This document shows positions 29,500-39,369 of a stretch of 64,000 nt of DNA, piece after piece; positions within the stretch are counted from its first letter, which is position 1, and every line of letters begins with the position of its first letter. The notes beneath the pieces are model-generated. The model was given only the letters and a program-made list of their open reading frames with translations, ran no database searches and was not told the DNA's origin. The DNA comes from Agathobacter rectalis ATCC 33656 (lineage in GTDB: Bacteria; Bacillota; Clostridia; Lachnospirales; Lachnospiraceae), in assembly GCF_000020605.1 (NCBI RefSeq), contig NC_012781.1, positions 1,923,501 to 1,987,500 of the forward strand, given 5' to 3'. A program made the position numbers and the translations under genes.

Positions 29500-30773
29500 T
29501 GGATATACTCCTTTCTATAGATTGAATTAAGGTTCTTCTTTCCGTCCAGCGCATTGCTGCCATCAAGAAACCAGTAATTCCTTGTTTTGGTAATGACCTG
29601 TGCCTCCACATCCATATCTTCTCTTTCGATTCCCATGTGATGCGTAACTGCAGCTTCAAGTCGTTTATTGCCGCCTCTGTGCTCCAACATAGCGTTGCCG
29701 TCGAGTAGCAGCTTTCCGTCCAAATAGACAGTGTTCCAAAAATCAGCCTCAAACTCCGAACGAATCGCCGCCCTGGCATCCGAACTTGACCGTAAGCCGT
29801 ATGTACTTCTTACTTTCATTGAGTCTGTGACCTTGTTGTAGGCGCAGGCAACCATTGCAACGATTGCAACGCCCAGTTGATAGCCTCGTGTAACATCAAG
29901 CCTGTGTGAGCCGTCCAAATCCCACGAACCATCCAATAGGTGCGTATTCCAAAAAATGATGTCCGAGGCGATCCGGATTGCTCCTGCCTTGACATCATTT
30001 TCTGTTTTCTGTTCTGCTCTGAATTTTACCTTCTGCAGGTCTGCGTCTGTCGGGGTTGTAAATCCACCGAGCATATACTTAAAACCAAGCATCAGATTGT
30101 ATCTCATATACGGATAGAGAAGGCTGGAACCGTCCAGCGGTTTTCTTCCATCCAGCAGATCGCTATACCAAAATGACTCTGCGATATGGAAGATTATCTT
30201 TTTCAGATTCATCTCCTCTAAGTTCCGATTGTCTGATACAATCTCGGTTCGGTCATTCATCGTAAACATCGTGTGTGACTGTTTCAGCTCATTCAGCATA
30301 GCTCTCGCTCGCTTTGATGCAAGTGTCCCTTCGCCCATAAAGTATGCTTTGAACACATTCGGGTGTGGCGCCACAAAACCATAATCTCCCGGATCGTTGA
30401 TGTCTGCAATTCGTACATCAAATCCGGTAGCGGTTTTTAAGTACCCTTCCATCCGATACGGTGTCATCGGCGCCCGGTAGTCTCTCTTCCGGTAAATCAG
30501 CTGTCGCCTCTCCTCGTATGGAAGATTTTCTCGCACCGGCAGTCCCCACTTAATCTCGTGGTACATCAGTCCCCATGTGGCAGTTTCCGGAAACAGCTGG
30601 TTTAGAATATCCTCAGCTATTTCTCTTGCCGTGTCGTATTCCTGGCCCATGACCTCATACAGCCACTTTCCGACATAGGAATTGTCGTAAAAGCCATCTG
30701 AAACTGAGGCAATCATGTTCTTTGCACTCTCGCTGACCGGGAAATTCTCTAAATCAAACTTTTCCACATTCAC
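29496..30773 (-). CDS. YmfQ/DUF2313-like baseplate wedge protein with C-terminal LDG repeats (425 aa)
   Basis: The N-terminal about 180 residues (ATWGLMYHEIKWGLPVREN, YEERRQLIYRKRDYRAPMTPYRME) match YmfQ/XkdU-type proteins. The remaining half has four imperfect repeats with the pattern FW..xLLDG.x.LDG (FWYSDLLDGRKPLDGS, FWNTHLLDGSWDLDGS, FWNTVYLDGKLLLDGN, YWFLDGSNALDGKKNL) separated by 60-80 residues, not part of the usual family length. Confidence 0.8.
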   Translation of the reverse strand: MNVEKFDLENFPVSESAKNMIASVSDGFYDNSYVGKWLYEVMGQEYDTAREIAEDILNQLFPETATWGLMYHEIKWGLPVRENLPYEERRQLIYRKRDYRAPMTPYRMEGYLKTATGFDVRIADINDPGDYGFVAPHPNVFKAYFMGEGTLASKRARAMLNELKQSHTMFTMNDRTEIVSDNRNLEEMNLKKIIFHIAESFWYSDLLDGRKPLDGSSLLYPYMRYNLMLGFKYMLGGFTTPTDADLQKVKFRAEQKTENDVKAGAIRIASDIIFWNTHLLDGSWDLDGSHRLDVTRGYQLGVAIVAMVACAYNKVTDSMKVRSTYGLRSSSDARAAIRSEFEADFWNTVYLDGKLLLDGNAMLEHRGGNKRLEAAVTHHMGIEREDMDVEAQVITKTRNYWFLDGSNALDGKKNLNSIYRKEYIQ

Positions 30774-30778
30774 ACCCC

Positions 30779-31906
30779 CTAACTAAAATTAAGGGTACCG
30801 GTGTCCGGGTACTCCTCGCTTTTCAGAGTGATGTTCTGCATTTTCCCATTCATCGTGAATGTTTCAAAGTCCTCGACTCCTGCGATTGCAGAAATCAACG
30901 GTCTTACATCGTTGTACCTTAGAACTCCTTCGGTTTTCGCCTGTGCATAGACCGCTCTCACGGCTTCCGTAAAGTCTGCCTTAATTTGCTCGATGCCGGT
31001 TGTTTCATCGTAGCTGAGTCCTGCAATAACATAATTTACGGCAACCGTTGTGGCTGCCGCACAAGTCAGTTCTGCTGTTCCAGTAGGAAGCAATCTTGCT
31101 GACCTATCATTCGGAGAAACGATGTAGTTATACACATCCTGCACTAGCTTCGCATTGGCCGGTTTTCCGTTTCCGTCTACCAGCACCAGTTTCACTGTAC
31201 CGGGACCGTTCCACGTAGAAATAACTATTGCATCTCCTGCTCCCGCCTGTTTCGCCCATCTCTTATAGTCCGTATCGTTCCCCAGGTATGTCATGCTGTT
31301 GTCGTACTCTGCAGCGATCCTGTCGTAAAAATCATCGTCTGTCTCTCTTTCAGTGCCGCCACGAATAGGCTCCGGATTGTTAATCTCGGTCACATTCTTA
31401 TCGGGTACCATCATTAGCACGACCGTATTCGCCGCTACATTAGAACCTGTGCCTGCTTCAACCGCTGATACCGGTATAAGCACTGATCCTTCGCCTCCAA
31501 CAACCACATCCTCTGTGGTGGCATACTCAATCGACGGGCCGGTTTCGGTTGCCGCCGTACAGAATACCGTTCCGGATAAAATCTCGGTTCCTTCTGCAGC
31601 TGTGATTTTCACATAGCCAAAAGCTGGTTCCGCTTCGTGTCTTGTGAGATGTACCTGGCGACCGTGAAGGTCTAACCATTCATCCCAGGCGTATTCCGGG
31701 AACGCAATCATCAATGCCCTTACGATATGGAAATTGATAATTTCGTCTTTTTCCAACGCTGCAGGCATCGTCATATCATACGGAAACCCACCCGGCATAT
31801 CGTCGATGTCGTCCGGCAGGTTATTCATCATTCGCTCGTGAATTTCCTCTGCCGAGTTTCCTTCCAGGAACTCCGGTCTGTTAAATTCCGGCTGCATACT
31901 CTCCAC
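30779..31906 (-). CDS. Baseplate J-like protein (375 aa)
   Basis: A baseplate J/gp47 (XkdT)-like protein: FPYDMTMPAALEKDE, AWDEWLDLHGRQVHLTR, RGGTERETDDDFYDRIA and AGDAIVIST. It forms the wedge of the baseplate rim, joining the central hub to fibre proteins. Length is normal for the family. Confidence 0.9.
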   Translation of the reverse strand: MESMQPEFNRPEFLEGNSAEEIHERMMNNLPDDIDDMPGGFPYDMTMPAALEKDEIINFHIVRALMIAFPEYAWDEWLDLHGRQVHLTRHEAEPAFGYVKITAAEGTEILSGTVFCTAATETGPSIEYATTEDVVVGGEGSVLIPVSAVEAGTGSNVAANTVVLMMVPDKNVTEINNPEPIRGGTERETDDDFYDRIAAEYDNSMTYLGNDTDYKRWAKQAGAGDAIVISTWNGPGTVKLVLVDGNGKPANAKLVQDVYNYIVSPNDRSARLLPTGTAELTCAAATTVAVNYVIAGLSYDETTGIEQIKADFTEAVRAVYAQAKTEGVLRYNDVRPLISAIAGVEDFETFTMNGKMQNITLKSEEYPDTGTLNFS

Positions 31907-31911
31907 CTCCT

Positions 31912-32349
31912 TTACAAGCTAATCTCTATTTCTTCATCCCAGTTGCTACCCTTTACCTTGAAGGTTACGTGCATCTGATCGCCTTCCCAGGTAAATTGAA
32001 AATCCCGGACATTTTCTGCCCGGGGATTTACCATAATTGCATCTGTGATTGTTCTTTCCACCATGGACTCAACAGTTTTTTCATCGTCGTTATCCATGGC
32101 ACGCTCCATTTCGGTACCGATTGAATCGGGGTACGCCAAACAGCGGTACCGCTCTGTCTGTGCAATCTTAAAACACCAAATGGCGAAGGCTTCTTTGCCG
32201 TCGCATTCCTTAATCCGGTGCGCCCCATCTCTCACGAAGTCTCCCAGTTCCGTGTTCCACTTCATACTCCTTTTGTACTGAGTGTCGTACTGGCTGTCCT
32301 CCGAGATAAAATCCGGTACCTCAACAACCGGAAATAGTGGCTGTGACAT
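31912..32349 (-). CDS. Phage baseplate protein, XkdS/DUF2634-like (145 aa)
   Basis: N-terminus MSQPLFPVVEVPDFISED and KIAQTERYRCLAYPDSIGTE match DUF2634/XkdS, related to gpW/gp25-type wedge components. Adjacent to the J-like gene, as in other PBSX-type operons. Confidence 0.8.
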   Translation of the reverse strand: MSQPLFPVVEVPDFISEDSQYDTQYKRSMKWNTELGDFVRDGAHRIKECDGKEAFAIWCFKIAQTERYRCLAYPDSIGTEMERAMDNDDEKTVESMVERTITDAIMVNPRAENVRDFQFTWEGDQMHVTFKVKGSNWDEEIEISL

Positions 32350-32363
32350 TTGCCTCGCCTCCT

Positions 32364-32720
32364 TTATGATTTCTCAATCACATCAATTACGACTGCTTCG
32401 CTCTGAATCCAGGCAACCAGCACTCGATCTCCCGCTTTCACTGCGGGTATCGTTACACTGTGGCTATGAAGAGGAACGCCCGACGGCGATTTGCCAAGCC
32501 AGCTCTGTTCCGAGGTTGAAAGTGTCAATCCTGCAGCCAGTCTGCAGATCGTGTAGTCTCCCTTCGGGATCGGCACCGGGAATGTGTTCGTTTTCAAACT
32601 TCCGTTTGCCTGGATTTCTCCAAAATCTAAAGTCAGCGGAGACTCTGTTTTCTGCGAGGTTCTCTTATCTAACACCTGCGCCAGTTTCGCTGTCCCTGGG
32701 TGTCCGTCAAATTGATCCAT
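32364..32720 (-). CDS. Phage protein, XkdR/DUF2577-like (118 aa)
   Basis: Start chosen at ATG 32720 after AGGCAGGTGATACAG. Contains PKGDYTICRLAAGLTLSTSEQ and DRVLVAWIQSEAVVIDVIEKS; the DUF2577/XkdR family is a baseplate spike-associated element with an OB-like fold. Confidence 0.75.
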   Translation of the reverse strand: MDQFDGHPGTAKLAQVLDKRTSQKTESPLTLDFGEIQANGSLKTNTFPVPIPKGDYTICRLAAGLTLSTSEQSWLGKSPSGVPLHSHSVTIPAVKAGDRVLVAWIQSEAVVIDVIEKS

Positions 32721-32735
32721 CTGTATCACCTGCCT

Positions 32736-33977
32736 TTAATCAAAAGTTCCGTCGTCAACCCACCCATACACGTTGCTTCCACTGTCCGTATGGATCAGAT
32801 GCCAAGGGTGTGCTTTCCCGGAACCGTTCTTAATCGTAATCTTTGCTTTTCCTGCCCTGGCGTTATAGCCTTTTGAGCCTGGGTAGCTGCTCACATAATG
32901 GGTTCCACCGTGGAAATTCACGATGTCGCCCACATTGTAATCTTTCTTTTTCTCGGAGCTTGCCTTTTCTTTCTTTGGCTCTGCAAGTTCCAAATCCATT
33001 GTCATGCTGTAGGTGTCTGCCGTGTGCTGGATGCCTTTCACGTAGTAATACGACTGAGCCAGCTCACTCATTACATACACCAGGTCGCCTTTTCGGACAA
33101 ACGGAACATCCGGAGACTGTGCTTTAATCTCCTTTTTGATTTTTCCTTCGTCGTCCAAGATTTCCTGTGCTGCAGATTTTGCGTCCGCAAGGCTTTCATC
33201 TTTACCTCTCGTATAAATTCTCTGACGGATACCATACTTTGTCTCGCCGTTTACCGTGGCTTCAACACTGGTTCTTCCATCATCGTCTGCCTTCCCTACA
33301 ACCTTGACCCTAGTAATCATATCTGCTGTGCTTATGCTCTGACTGAACATCTGCGTGTTATCTGTCCGGAATACATACACCGTCTTATTGCTTCCTCTCG
33401 GAATAACGGATGTCTTACCTTTCCTGGCCTGCACAAAGCACTGCTCTTCGCCTTTTTTTGCTGCATCGTCCAGCAAATTGATGATGATGTCTGACAGATA
33501 CTTATTGTTCTCCACCGTTTTGCCGTGTGAAGCATTCGGGCCTTGATATGATCCCTGCGGTATCTCCCAATCATCAAGAATCCCTTCTATCGCCGACTTT
33601 GTGCCGGTTCCGGAAGGGAAATATCTGTTGTCCTGGCTCTTCTGCAGCTTGTAAAGCTCGTCGTAGCAGGTACATTTCAGCGTATGCCCTCCGCTCTTTT
33701 CGACCGGATTCCACGTTTCCACGTACCCTCGTGCTACTTCCTCGTCCTGGGAAGCACCGTCTGTTGCGAATACTCCGACCAGGCACCCCGGCTTGATTAT
33801 CTTCGACAGGTAACCCTTGGATGTCTTATCATTCTTCGCCACAAATGAGGTTCTGACGGATAACTCGCCGTCGTTCTCTTCCCATCCGAGGTTTTCGATG
33901 TACTCCTTGATGTTGTACTGGTTCTTACTTTCGTCCATAACCACGACCCGGTACTGGATTTTCGCCAAATCAATCAT
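32736..33977 (-). CDS. XkdQ/YqbQ-like baseplate hub protein with C-terminal SH3-like domain (413 aa)
   Basis: An N-terminal hub domain (EYIENLGWEENDGELSVRTSFVAKN), central GpD-like region (FVQARKGKTSVIPRG) and C-terminal SH3-type domain (YNVGDIVNFHGGTHYVSSYPGSKGYNARAGKAK), likely for cell-wall or peptidoglycan contact. Together with the LysM protein next to it, it forms the hub around which the baseplate assembles. Confidence 0.85.
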   Translation of the reverse strand: MIDLAKIQYRVVVMDESKNQYNIKEYIENLGWEENDGELSVRTSFVAKNDKTSKGYLSKIIKPGCLVGVFATDGASQDEEVARGYVETWNPVEKSGGHTLKCTCYDELYKLQKSQDNRYFPSGTGTKSAIEGILDDWEIPQGSYQGPNASHGKTVENNKYLSDIIINLLDDAAKKGEEQCFVQARKGKTSVIPRGSNKTVYVFRTDNTQMFSQSISTADMITRVKVVGKADDDGRTSVEATVNGETKYGIRQRIYTRGKDESLADAKSAAQEILDDEGKIKKEIKAQSPDVPFVRKGDLVYVMSELAQSYYYVKGIQHTADTYSMTMDLELAEPKKEKASSEKKKDYNVGDIVNFHGGTHYVSSYPGSKGYNARAGKAKITIKNGSGKAHPWHLIHTDSGSNVYGWVDDGTFD

Positions 33978-33987
33978 AGCGTGCCTC

Positions 33988-34671
33988 CTATCCTGGGATT
34001 GTCAGAACTTCTCCTGGCCATATCCAGTGACCGTGATCTGAACTGCTTTTTCCGTGTTTCTTTGCTGTGGACTCTATCGTATCCTTGTTTGCATCGTAAA
34101 TTGTCGTCCATTTGGTACCGCTTCCCAGTTTCTTTGAAGCGATGCCCCACAGCGTATCTCCGGAGACTACTGTATAATTGCCTCCGCTCGATGATGAACT
34201 GGCTCTCGGCTTCGTTTTCCTTACAAACGCCGCAATTTTCAGTTCATTTGTACTGTAGATTTTCAACGGTTTCTTCTGAACAAACGTAATGGAATACTCG
34301 ACATTGCCATACGCTCCAACCGGTCTCGGCTGAAATGAAGAAATCGTAACATCCACGTTTATCCACGTTTCCGTTACGATCAATGTAAGCACTGTCTCAT
34401 TCAACATATAGTCATTCAGAATTTTTACACACTCATTTGGACTTTTCCAGGCATTCGTCTTGACGATTGCCTCATTCTTCTTTGATGCTCCAAAAAATAC
34501 ACCGTCCCACGAAAACTCTGAAACATCCGTCCCCTTAGGTACCTTTACGGTACCCAGGGAGATGATGTCAAAACTTTGGTACTTGGCTGCATATTTGCCC
34601 TGCACCTTTTCGGGTAGAGCCGGGAACGTAAACTTTGAACCCTTTTCCACCGGAATTAGTTTAATATCCAT
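33988..34671 (-). CDS. XkdP-like tail protein with LysM domain (227 aa)
   Basis: A 227-residue protein whose body resembles XkdP/YqbP, ending in a LysM module (YTVVSGDTLWGIASKKLGSG...NKDTI). It lies between the tape measure and the hub gene, the normal order. Confidence 0.85.
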   Translation of the reverse strand: MDIKLIPVEKGSKFTFPALPEKVQGKYAAKYQSFDIISLGTVKVPKGTDVSEFSWDGVFFGASKKNEAIVKTNAWKSPNECVKILNDYMLNETVLTLIVTETWINVDVTISSFQPRPVGAYGNVEYSITFVQKKPLKIYSTNELKIAAFVRKTKPRASSSSSGGNYTVVSGDTLWGIASKKLGSGTKWTTIYDANKDTIESTAKKHGKSSSDHGHWIWPGEVLTIPG

Positions 34672-34674
34672 TGC

Positions 34675-37600
34675 CTACGCTCCTTTCGTGCTTGTTACCG
34701 GCATATTGGCGAATACTTCGCTTAACTTGTCGGCGATGTTTCCGCCGAGTTCGTCTGCGATCTCGCCTAAGTGCCTTCTGATTACGGCAACAATATCTTC
34801 CTCGCTCTGACCTTCCTTCGCCTCGATTTGGAAATTCGGACTAACTGCAACATTCACACTGATCGGACCGGTCTGTGGCGTTGAGGTCGGAACCTCTGAA
34901 CTTACCGGAGCAAATGTTTCTGCTGAGTTGTCCTCGTAATTACCTTCTGTGGTTTCGTTATAGCCATAGGATGCGTTTCTTGTCGCCTCAGTGAATAAAT
35001 TATGGTCTGATACCATATCACTCAAATTTGAGCCTTCTATACGGCCGCCCTCTGCGTGCTTAGAAACGCCGAGTGCCTCGCCTGCCTGCTCGTACAATTC
35101 AAGTGCTCTTGTCCTTCGGCTTGGATTTGTCGGGATAACAAACTCGTCCCACCCTTCCTCTGCCAACCATGACAGCTGAGGACCGCCACCAACTCGACCA
35201 CCCGCAGCGTGTTTCGCCGGTGTGGATGTCGTTGTTGGAATTGTCGGCAGCGTCAGCAGGTTGTACTTCGGTGTTACGTTTACCGTCGGACTGATGCTGA
35301 ACGGACTTGCCGTTGCTGTATTGAGAGAGGTCTGCAAACTGGTTCTCAATCCTGCCGAGCCATTGGTAAGACTCGTTGACGCTCCTGTGTTGAGAGACGT
35401 TCCAAGGTTTGTACCGGCTGTCTGCCACTCTGACTGCAGTGTAGCAAAATACTCGTTCGAGATAGGACCGTAATTCTCCATGACCGTTGAAAAATCAAAA
35501 TCGGCCATCTGATCCTGCATATACTGTTGCATAAATGTGCTGAGTGTTTCTTCACTGCCGCTGTTCTCCAGGGCATTGTGAAGCGCTTCCGAATAGGACG
35601 TCTTGACACTCTCGAAATACTCACCGTAGTAGTCCGACATCTTCTTTTTCAGATCCTCTGTATTCAAGCCGATTGACTCGCCTTCCGTCGGACCTGTGAT
35701 GGACTCCATGAGTTCCGTCCAATCCTCGTTAGTCATTGAATCCCAGTCGATTGCTTCCTTGATTTCCTCTGCAGTCGGTACAGAATCTTTGAAATCCTGC
35801 ATAATCTTCTCTTTGGTGCCATCCGGTACCGCAAGTGCCGTCTGCAAAATCTGAGTCGCAATGTCCGTCTGAACTGCCGTATCGAGATTGAGCTTGTCTA
35901 ATCCCATCCAGCTTGCCACATCAGCTGCAGTCCAAGTCTGTACGTCCGGGTGTGCCAGCAACGCATTGTTCAAAGCTGTTTCCAGCTTCTCCTTTGTGCT
36001 TCCCTCAATCTCCGGCATATAGCCTTGAAGTGAGGAGTCCCACGCCTCTGCAATCGTTTCCAGGTTGAATGAAGATACTCTTGCGTTAATCTCATTCAGT
36101 TGGGCGTAGTAGCCATCGGTTGCCTCTTTTACGGCCGCATCGTACTCTTCCTGCGTGATAGCTCCATCTGCCAGCTGCAGGTTCAGATTTGTGAGCGTGA
36201 GCGTAAGTGCCTGCTCGTACTGATCCGACGCATTACTTACCTGTGTCTGCAGCTCTTCCTGCAAAGCATTGAAACTATCCATATCCAGCTCTGCGCCGGA
36301 ATACTTAATCTTCAATGTGTCAAATTCCGCATCCGTCCTGGCCTGCGAAATCTTTCCTGTGATAGCAGAAATCTGATCCTGCAAGCTCTGAATTTCTGCA
36401 GACTCGTCAAGACTGATAACACTATCCTCTAAGGCAATATCCACTTTTCCACTGAGTTCTTTTCCCAAATCGTCCAGCTGTTTCTTCATGCTGCCGTAGT
36501 AGCTGTCGAGACCACTGGTATCTGCGTCGGTTCCAGTAAGCAGCTTCAAAGCGACTGTAGCCTCGTAATGGTTGTTGTCAATATAGGACTGGCTATCGCT
36601 GATGAAGTTTTCGATTGCGCTCTTGTAATCGTCCTTCTGCAGTTCGTCCAGTTTCATTCCTAAGCTGACTTTCCAGTTCTCCTTTTTCAAGGTTGATACT
36701 GATGATTGCAGGTCGCTAAGTGCCTGCTGTGTGTCGCCGGTTGCAGTTGTGAAGGTGTTCAGTCCGTCCGTCATATCACCGAATGTAATATCACTCGCAA
36801 TACTCTTGACCTCTTCCAGGGATAACTTAACCTTTCCGAAAGCATTCTTTGCCACGTTTTCGCACTCTTCCTGGAACATAGCTGAAAACTGCTCCGCAGA
36901 AACCTCGCTATCGTTCATAGCATCCTGCAGCGCCTTATTCTGAAATCGCACATCTTCGATTGACAAACCGGTTGCCTGGAAAATTTTTTGAGCTTTCTCG
37001 GCTTCCTTCTGCATTTCTTCGACATTATCCTGGTACTCTTCTTTGACCTTATTGCCCTTGATCCATCCTGCGATACCTCCGACACCGGCACCGATTAAAG
37101 CACCGACCGCTGTACCAAGACCAGGAATTACAGAACCAAGTGCTGCACCGGCCGCCGCACCAGCTGCTACACCGCCTGCTTTCCAAGCGGCTGAACCACC
37201 GTAAGCGGCTTTCTCGTCCTTATTATCGGACTTGATAGATTTATACAAATCCATTGCACTACTTACGAGTGTTGCACCACCGGCAATCGCTCCTGCTCCT
37301 GCACCCATTCCGACTGCAGATAAAGCTCCTGCGCTTAGTGATGCTCCCCCGGCCAGGTTTCCTGCTCCGAGGTTGATTGCCAGCATTGCTGACTTTCCGA
37401 GAAGTCCGGTACCCATTGCGGACGAACCAAGCATCGCTGTCCCAAGTCCCATCTCTCCGGTTCCCGAACCTAATACCGTCTTTCCTGCTTTCCCCAGGCT
37501 GATTGCTCCCTTGCCAAGACTGATAAACGGACTGGCAATCTTACCGAGCAATACCGCTGAGAATACAGACGACAAATCTGCAGACTTACCGCCCGGAAGC

Positions 37601-39369
37601 AGTTTGCCCGCATTTGATACTAAATTACCGAGTCCATCCATCAACTTCGCAGACACGGCATCGAAATCAAATCCCTCTGAGAATCCTTTAGCGAACGACG
37701 CTCCGATGCTGGTTCCCTCGTCGAATGTTTCCGAGATGTCAATACCGAGCATTGTCATAACTCCGATCTTAATTCCGCTACCGATGCCTTTTCCGATGTC
37801 TCCGGCGAAATCAGCAAATTTTGACTTTCCTTTGGTGTCCCACCACTCCTTGAACGGATCAGCAATAAATTCATCCCAGCTCAGTTTCACCTTGCCGAGG
37901 AAATCTGCGTTTTTCCATTCTTCTGACTCTGTTAAGTCATGGAATTTCTTCTTCATGCGGTCCACCTTTGTATCTACCCAGTCCATCATTTCATCAAGAC
38001 CGGATTCAACCGCTGGCATCTGATCGGTAAGCCAATCTGCCAGGCTTCTCACGTATGGAGATAACCTTTCACCAAATGAGATTTTCACTCCGTCTACTGC
38101 ACTCTGCAGCAATGTGATAGAACCCTGCAGGTTGTCCATCATCGTTTCAGACATATTCGCTGCTGCTCCGTCTGCATTGTTGATGGCATCTGCCAACTTA
38201 TTGTAGTCCTCTTCCGAGGCGTTCAAGATAGCAAGCAAGCCTTTCTGTGCCTGCGTTCCTGCGATTGTATTTGCCAGGTTTGACTTCTGCTCTGCCGTCA
38301 TACCTGCCGTAGCCGTCCTTAACTCACCCATCACGTCAGATAAATCCCTGGCCTGTCCGTTGGAATCAAAAAAGCTGATGCCTAAGTCTTTCATAGCATC
38401 AGCCGCTCCATTGGTGTTCGTCGATAATCTCGTGAATATTGAGTTGAGTGCCGTACCGGCCATCGTTCCCTTAATTCCGGTATTTGCCATTAAGCCTGTC
38501 ATAAGGGCAACATCTTCTATGGAGTAACTGAGCGACCCTGCCATAGAACCTGCATATTTGAAAGTCTCGCCCATTCCGGAGACTGTCGTGTTCGCATTTG
38601 ATGCAGCCGCTGCCAATACATCTGAGAAGTGTCCGGCATCACCAGCTTTCATATTGAACGCCGTAAGCGCATCCGTAACAATATCGGATGTCGTTGCCAA
38701 ATCTTCTCCGGAAGCTGCCGCCAAGCTGAGAATGCCTTCGATACCGTTCAGCATATCGTCGGTTTTCCATCCAGCCATTGCCATGTAGTTAAACGCCTGC
38801 GCTGACTCTTCGGCTGTGAATTTCGTGGTTGCACCCATTTCCTTCGCCTTATTCGTCAGTTTGACAAGCTCTGTGCTGGTGGCTCCGCTTATAGCCTGGA
38901 CCTGTGACATTGCGGCCTCGAAGTCCTTGTATGTCTCTATCGTGTCTTTCAGACCGATACTGACTCCCAGGACCGCTCCGACTTGGAAGATCGGATTCTT
39001 CAACAGGTTTATGATCCCTCGAACCGGGGAGGTTATGAGGTCAATCGCTCGCATTGTAACGCTCCATGTTTTCCCTGCAAAACCCCTTAACCCATTACCC
39101 AGCGTAGAGAGTACCGGACTGATCCGTTCCTTCGCTTCAAGCAGGACTTCGTACTTTTCTTTCGCCCAACTTGCCAGGCTCTTTTCGGTTTTTTGAGCTT
39201 GCTTGTCAAACTTGGAAACTGTGTCGCTCGCTTTCTTGGCTGAACTATTCGCACTATTGGCCGCTCGTTCCATCTTCTCGAATTTCTTCGTAGCATTGGA
39301 GACTCCCGGATCGGTATTATCGACCGTCTCAATAGGAATTTCGATTCTAAGTGTTTCCGCCACCGTCAT
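34675..39369 (-). CDS. Tail tape measure protein (1564 aa)
   Basis: A very long protein (1564 residues, fixing tail length) with an N-terminal coiled coil (KKFEKMERAANSANSSAKKASDT), a TP901-like core (QVQAISGATSTELVKLTNKAKEMGATTKFTAEE...AFNYMAMAGWKTDDMLNG), a glycine/alanine-rich membrane-active stretch (AGAALGSVIPGLGTAVGALIG), and a C-terminal repeat region. Preceded by AAAGGAGGT. Its start overlaps the -1 frame of the chaperone gene by 23 bases. Confidence 0.95.
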   Translation of the reverse strand: MTVAETLRIEIPIETVDNTDPGVSNATKKFEKMERAANSANSSAKKASDTVSKFDKQAQKTEKSLASWAKEKYEVLLEAKERISPVLSTLGNGLRGFAGKTWSVTMRAIDLITSPVRGIINLLKNPIFQVGAVLGVSIGLKDTIETYKDFEAAMSQVQAISGATSTELVKLTNKAKEMGATTKFTAEESAQAFNYMAMAGWKTDDMLNGIEGILSLAAASGEDLATTSDIVTDALTAFNMKAGDAGHFSDVLAAAASNANTTVSGMGETFKYAGSMAGSLSYSIEDVALMTGLMANTGIKGTMAGTALNSIFTRLSTNTNGAADAMKDLGISFFDSNGQARDLSDVMGELRTATAGMTAEQKSNLANTIAGTQAQKGLLAILNASEEDYNKLADAINNADGAAANMSETMMDNLQGSITLLQSAVDGVKISFGERLSPYVRSLADWLTDQMPAVESGLDEMMDWVDTKVDRMKKKFHDLTESEEWKNADFLGKVKLSWDEFIADPFKEWWDTKGKSKFADFAGDIGKGIGSGIKIGVMTMLGIDISETFDEGTSIGASFAKGFSEGFDFDAVSAKLMDGLGNLVSNAGKLLPGGKSADLSSVFSAVLLGKIASPFISLGKGAISLGKAGKTVLGSGTGEMGLGTAMLGSSAMGTGLLGKSAMLAINLGAGNLAGGASLSAGALSAVGMGAGAGAIAGGATLVSSAMDLYKSIKSDNKDEKAAYGGSAAWKAGGVAAGAAAGAALGSVIPGLGTAVGALIGAGVGGIAGWIKGNKVKEEYQDNVEEMQKEAEKAQKIFQATGLSIEDVRFQNKALQDAMNDSEVSAEQFSAMFQEECENVAKNAFGKVKLSLEEVKSIASDITFGDMTDGLNTFTTATGDTQQALSDLQSSVSTLKKENWKVSLGMKLDELQKDDYKSAIENFISDSQSYIDNNHYEATVALKLLTGTDADTSGLDSYYGSMKKQLDDLGKELSGKVDIALEDSVISLDESAEIQSLQDQISAITGKISQARTDAEFDTLKIKYSGAELDMDSFNALQEELQTQVSNASDQYEQALTLTLTNLNLQLADGAITQEEYDAAVKEATDGYYAQLNEINARVSSFNLETIAEAWDSSLQGYMPEIEGSTKEKLETALNNALLAHPDVQTWTAADVASWMGLDKLNLDTAVQTDIATQILQTALAVPDGTKEKIMQDFKDSVPTAEEIKEAIDWDSMTNEDWTELMESITGPTEGESIGLNTEDLKKKMSDYYGEYFESVKTSYSEALHNALENSGSEETLSTFMQQYMQDQMADFDFSTVMENYGPISNEYFATLQSEWQTAGTNLGTSLNTGASTSLTNGSAGLRTSLQTSLNTATASPFSISPTVNVTPKYNLLTLPTIPTTTSTPAKHAAGGRVGGGPQLSWLAEEGWDEFVIPTNPSRRTRALELYEQAGEALGVSKHAEGGRIEGSNLSDMVSDHNLFTEATRNASYGYNETTEGNYEDNSAETFAPVSSEVPTSTPQTGPISVNVAVSPNFQIEAKEGQSEEDIVAVIRRHLGEIADELGGNIADKLSEVFANMPVTSTKGA

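Noticed and set aside
37232-38023. 263-residue plus-strand frame inside the tape measure gene
   Set aside because: Antisense shadow of a repetitive gene, rich in Pro/Ser/Ala as expected from complementing its codons; no ribosome site.
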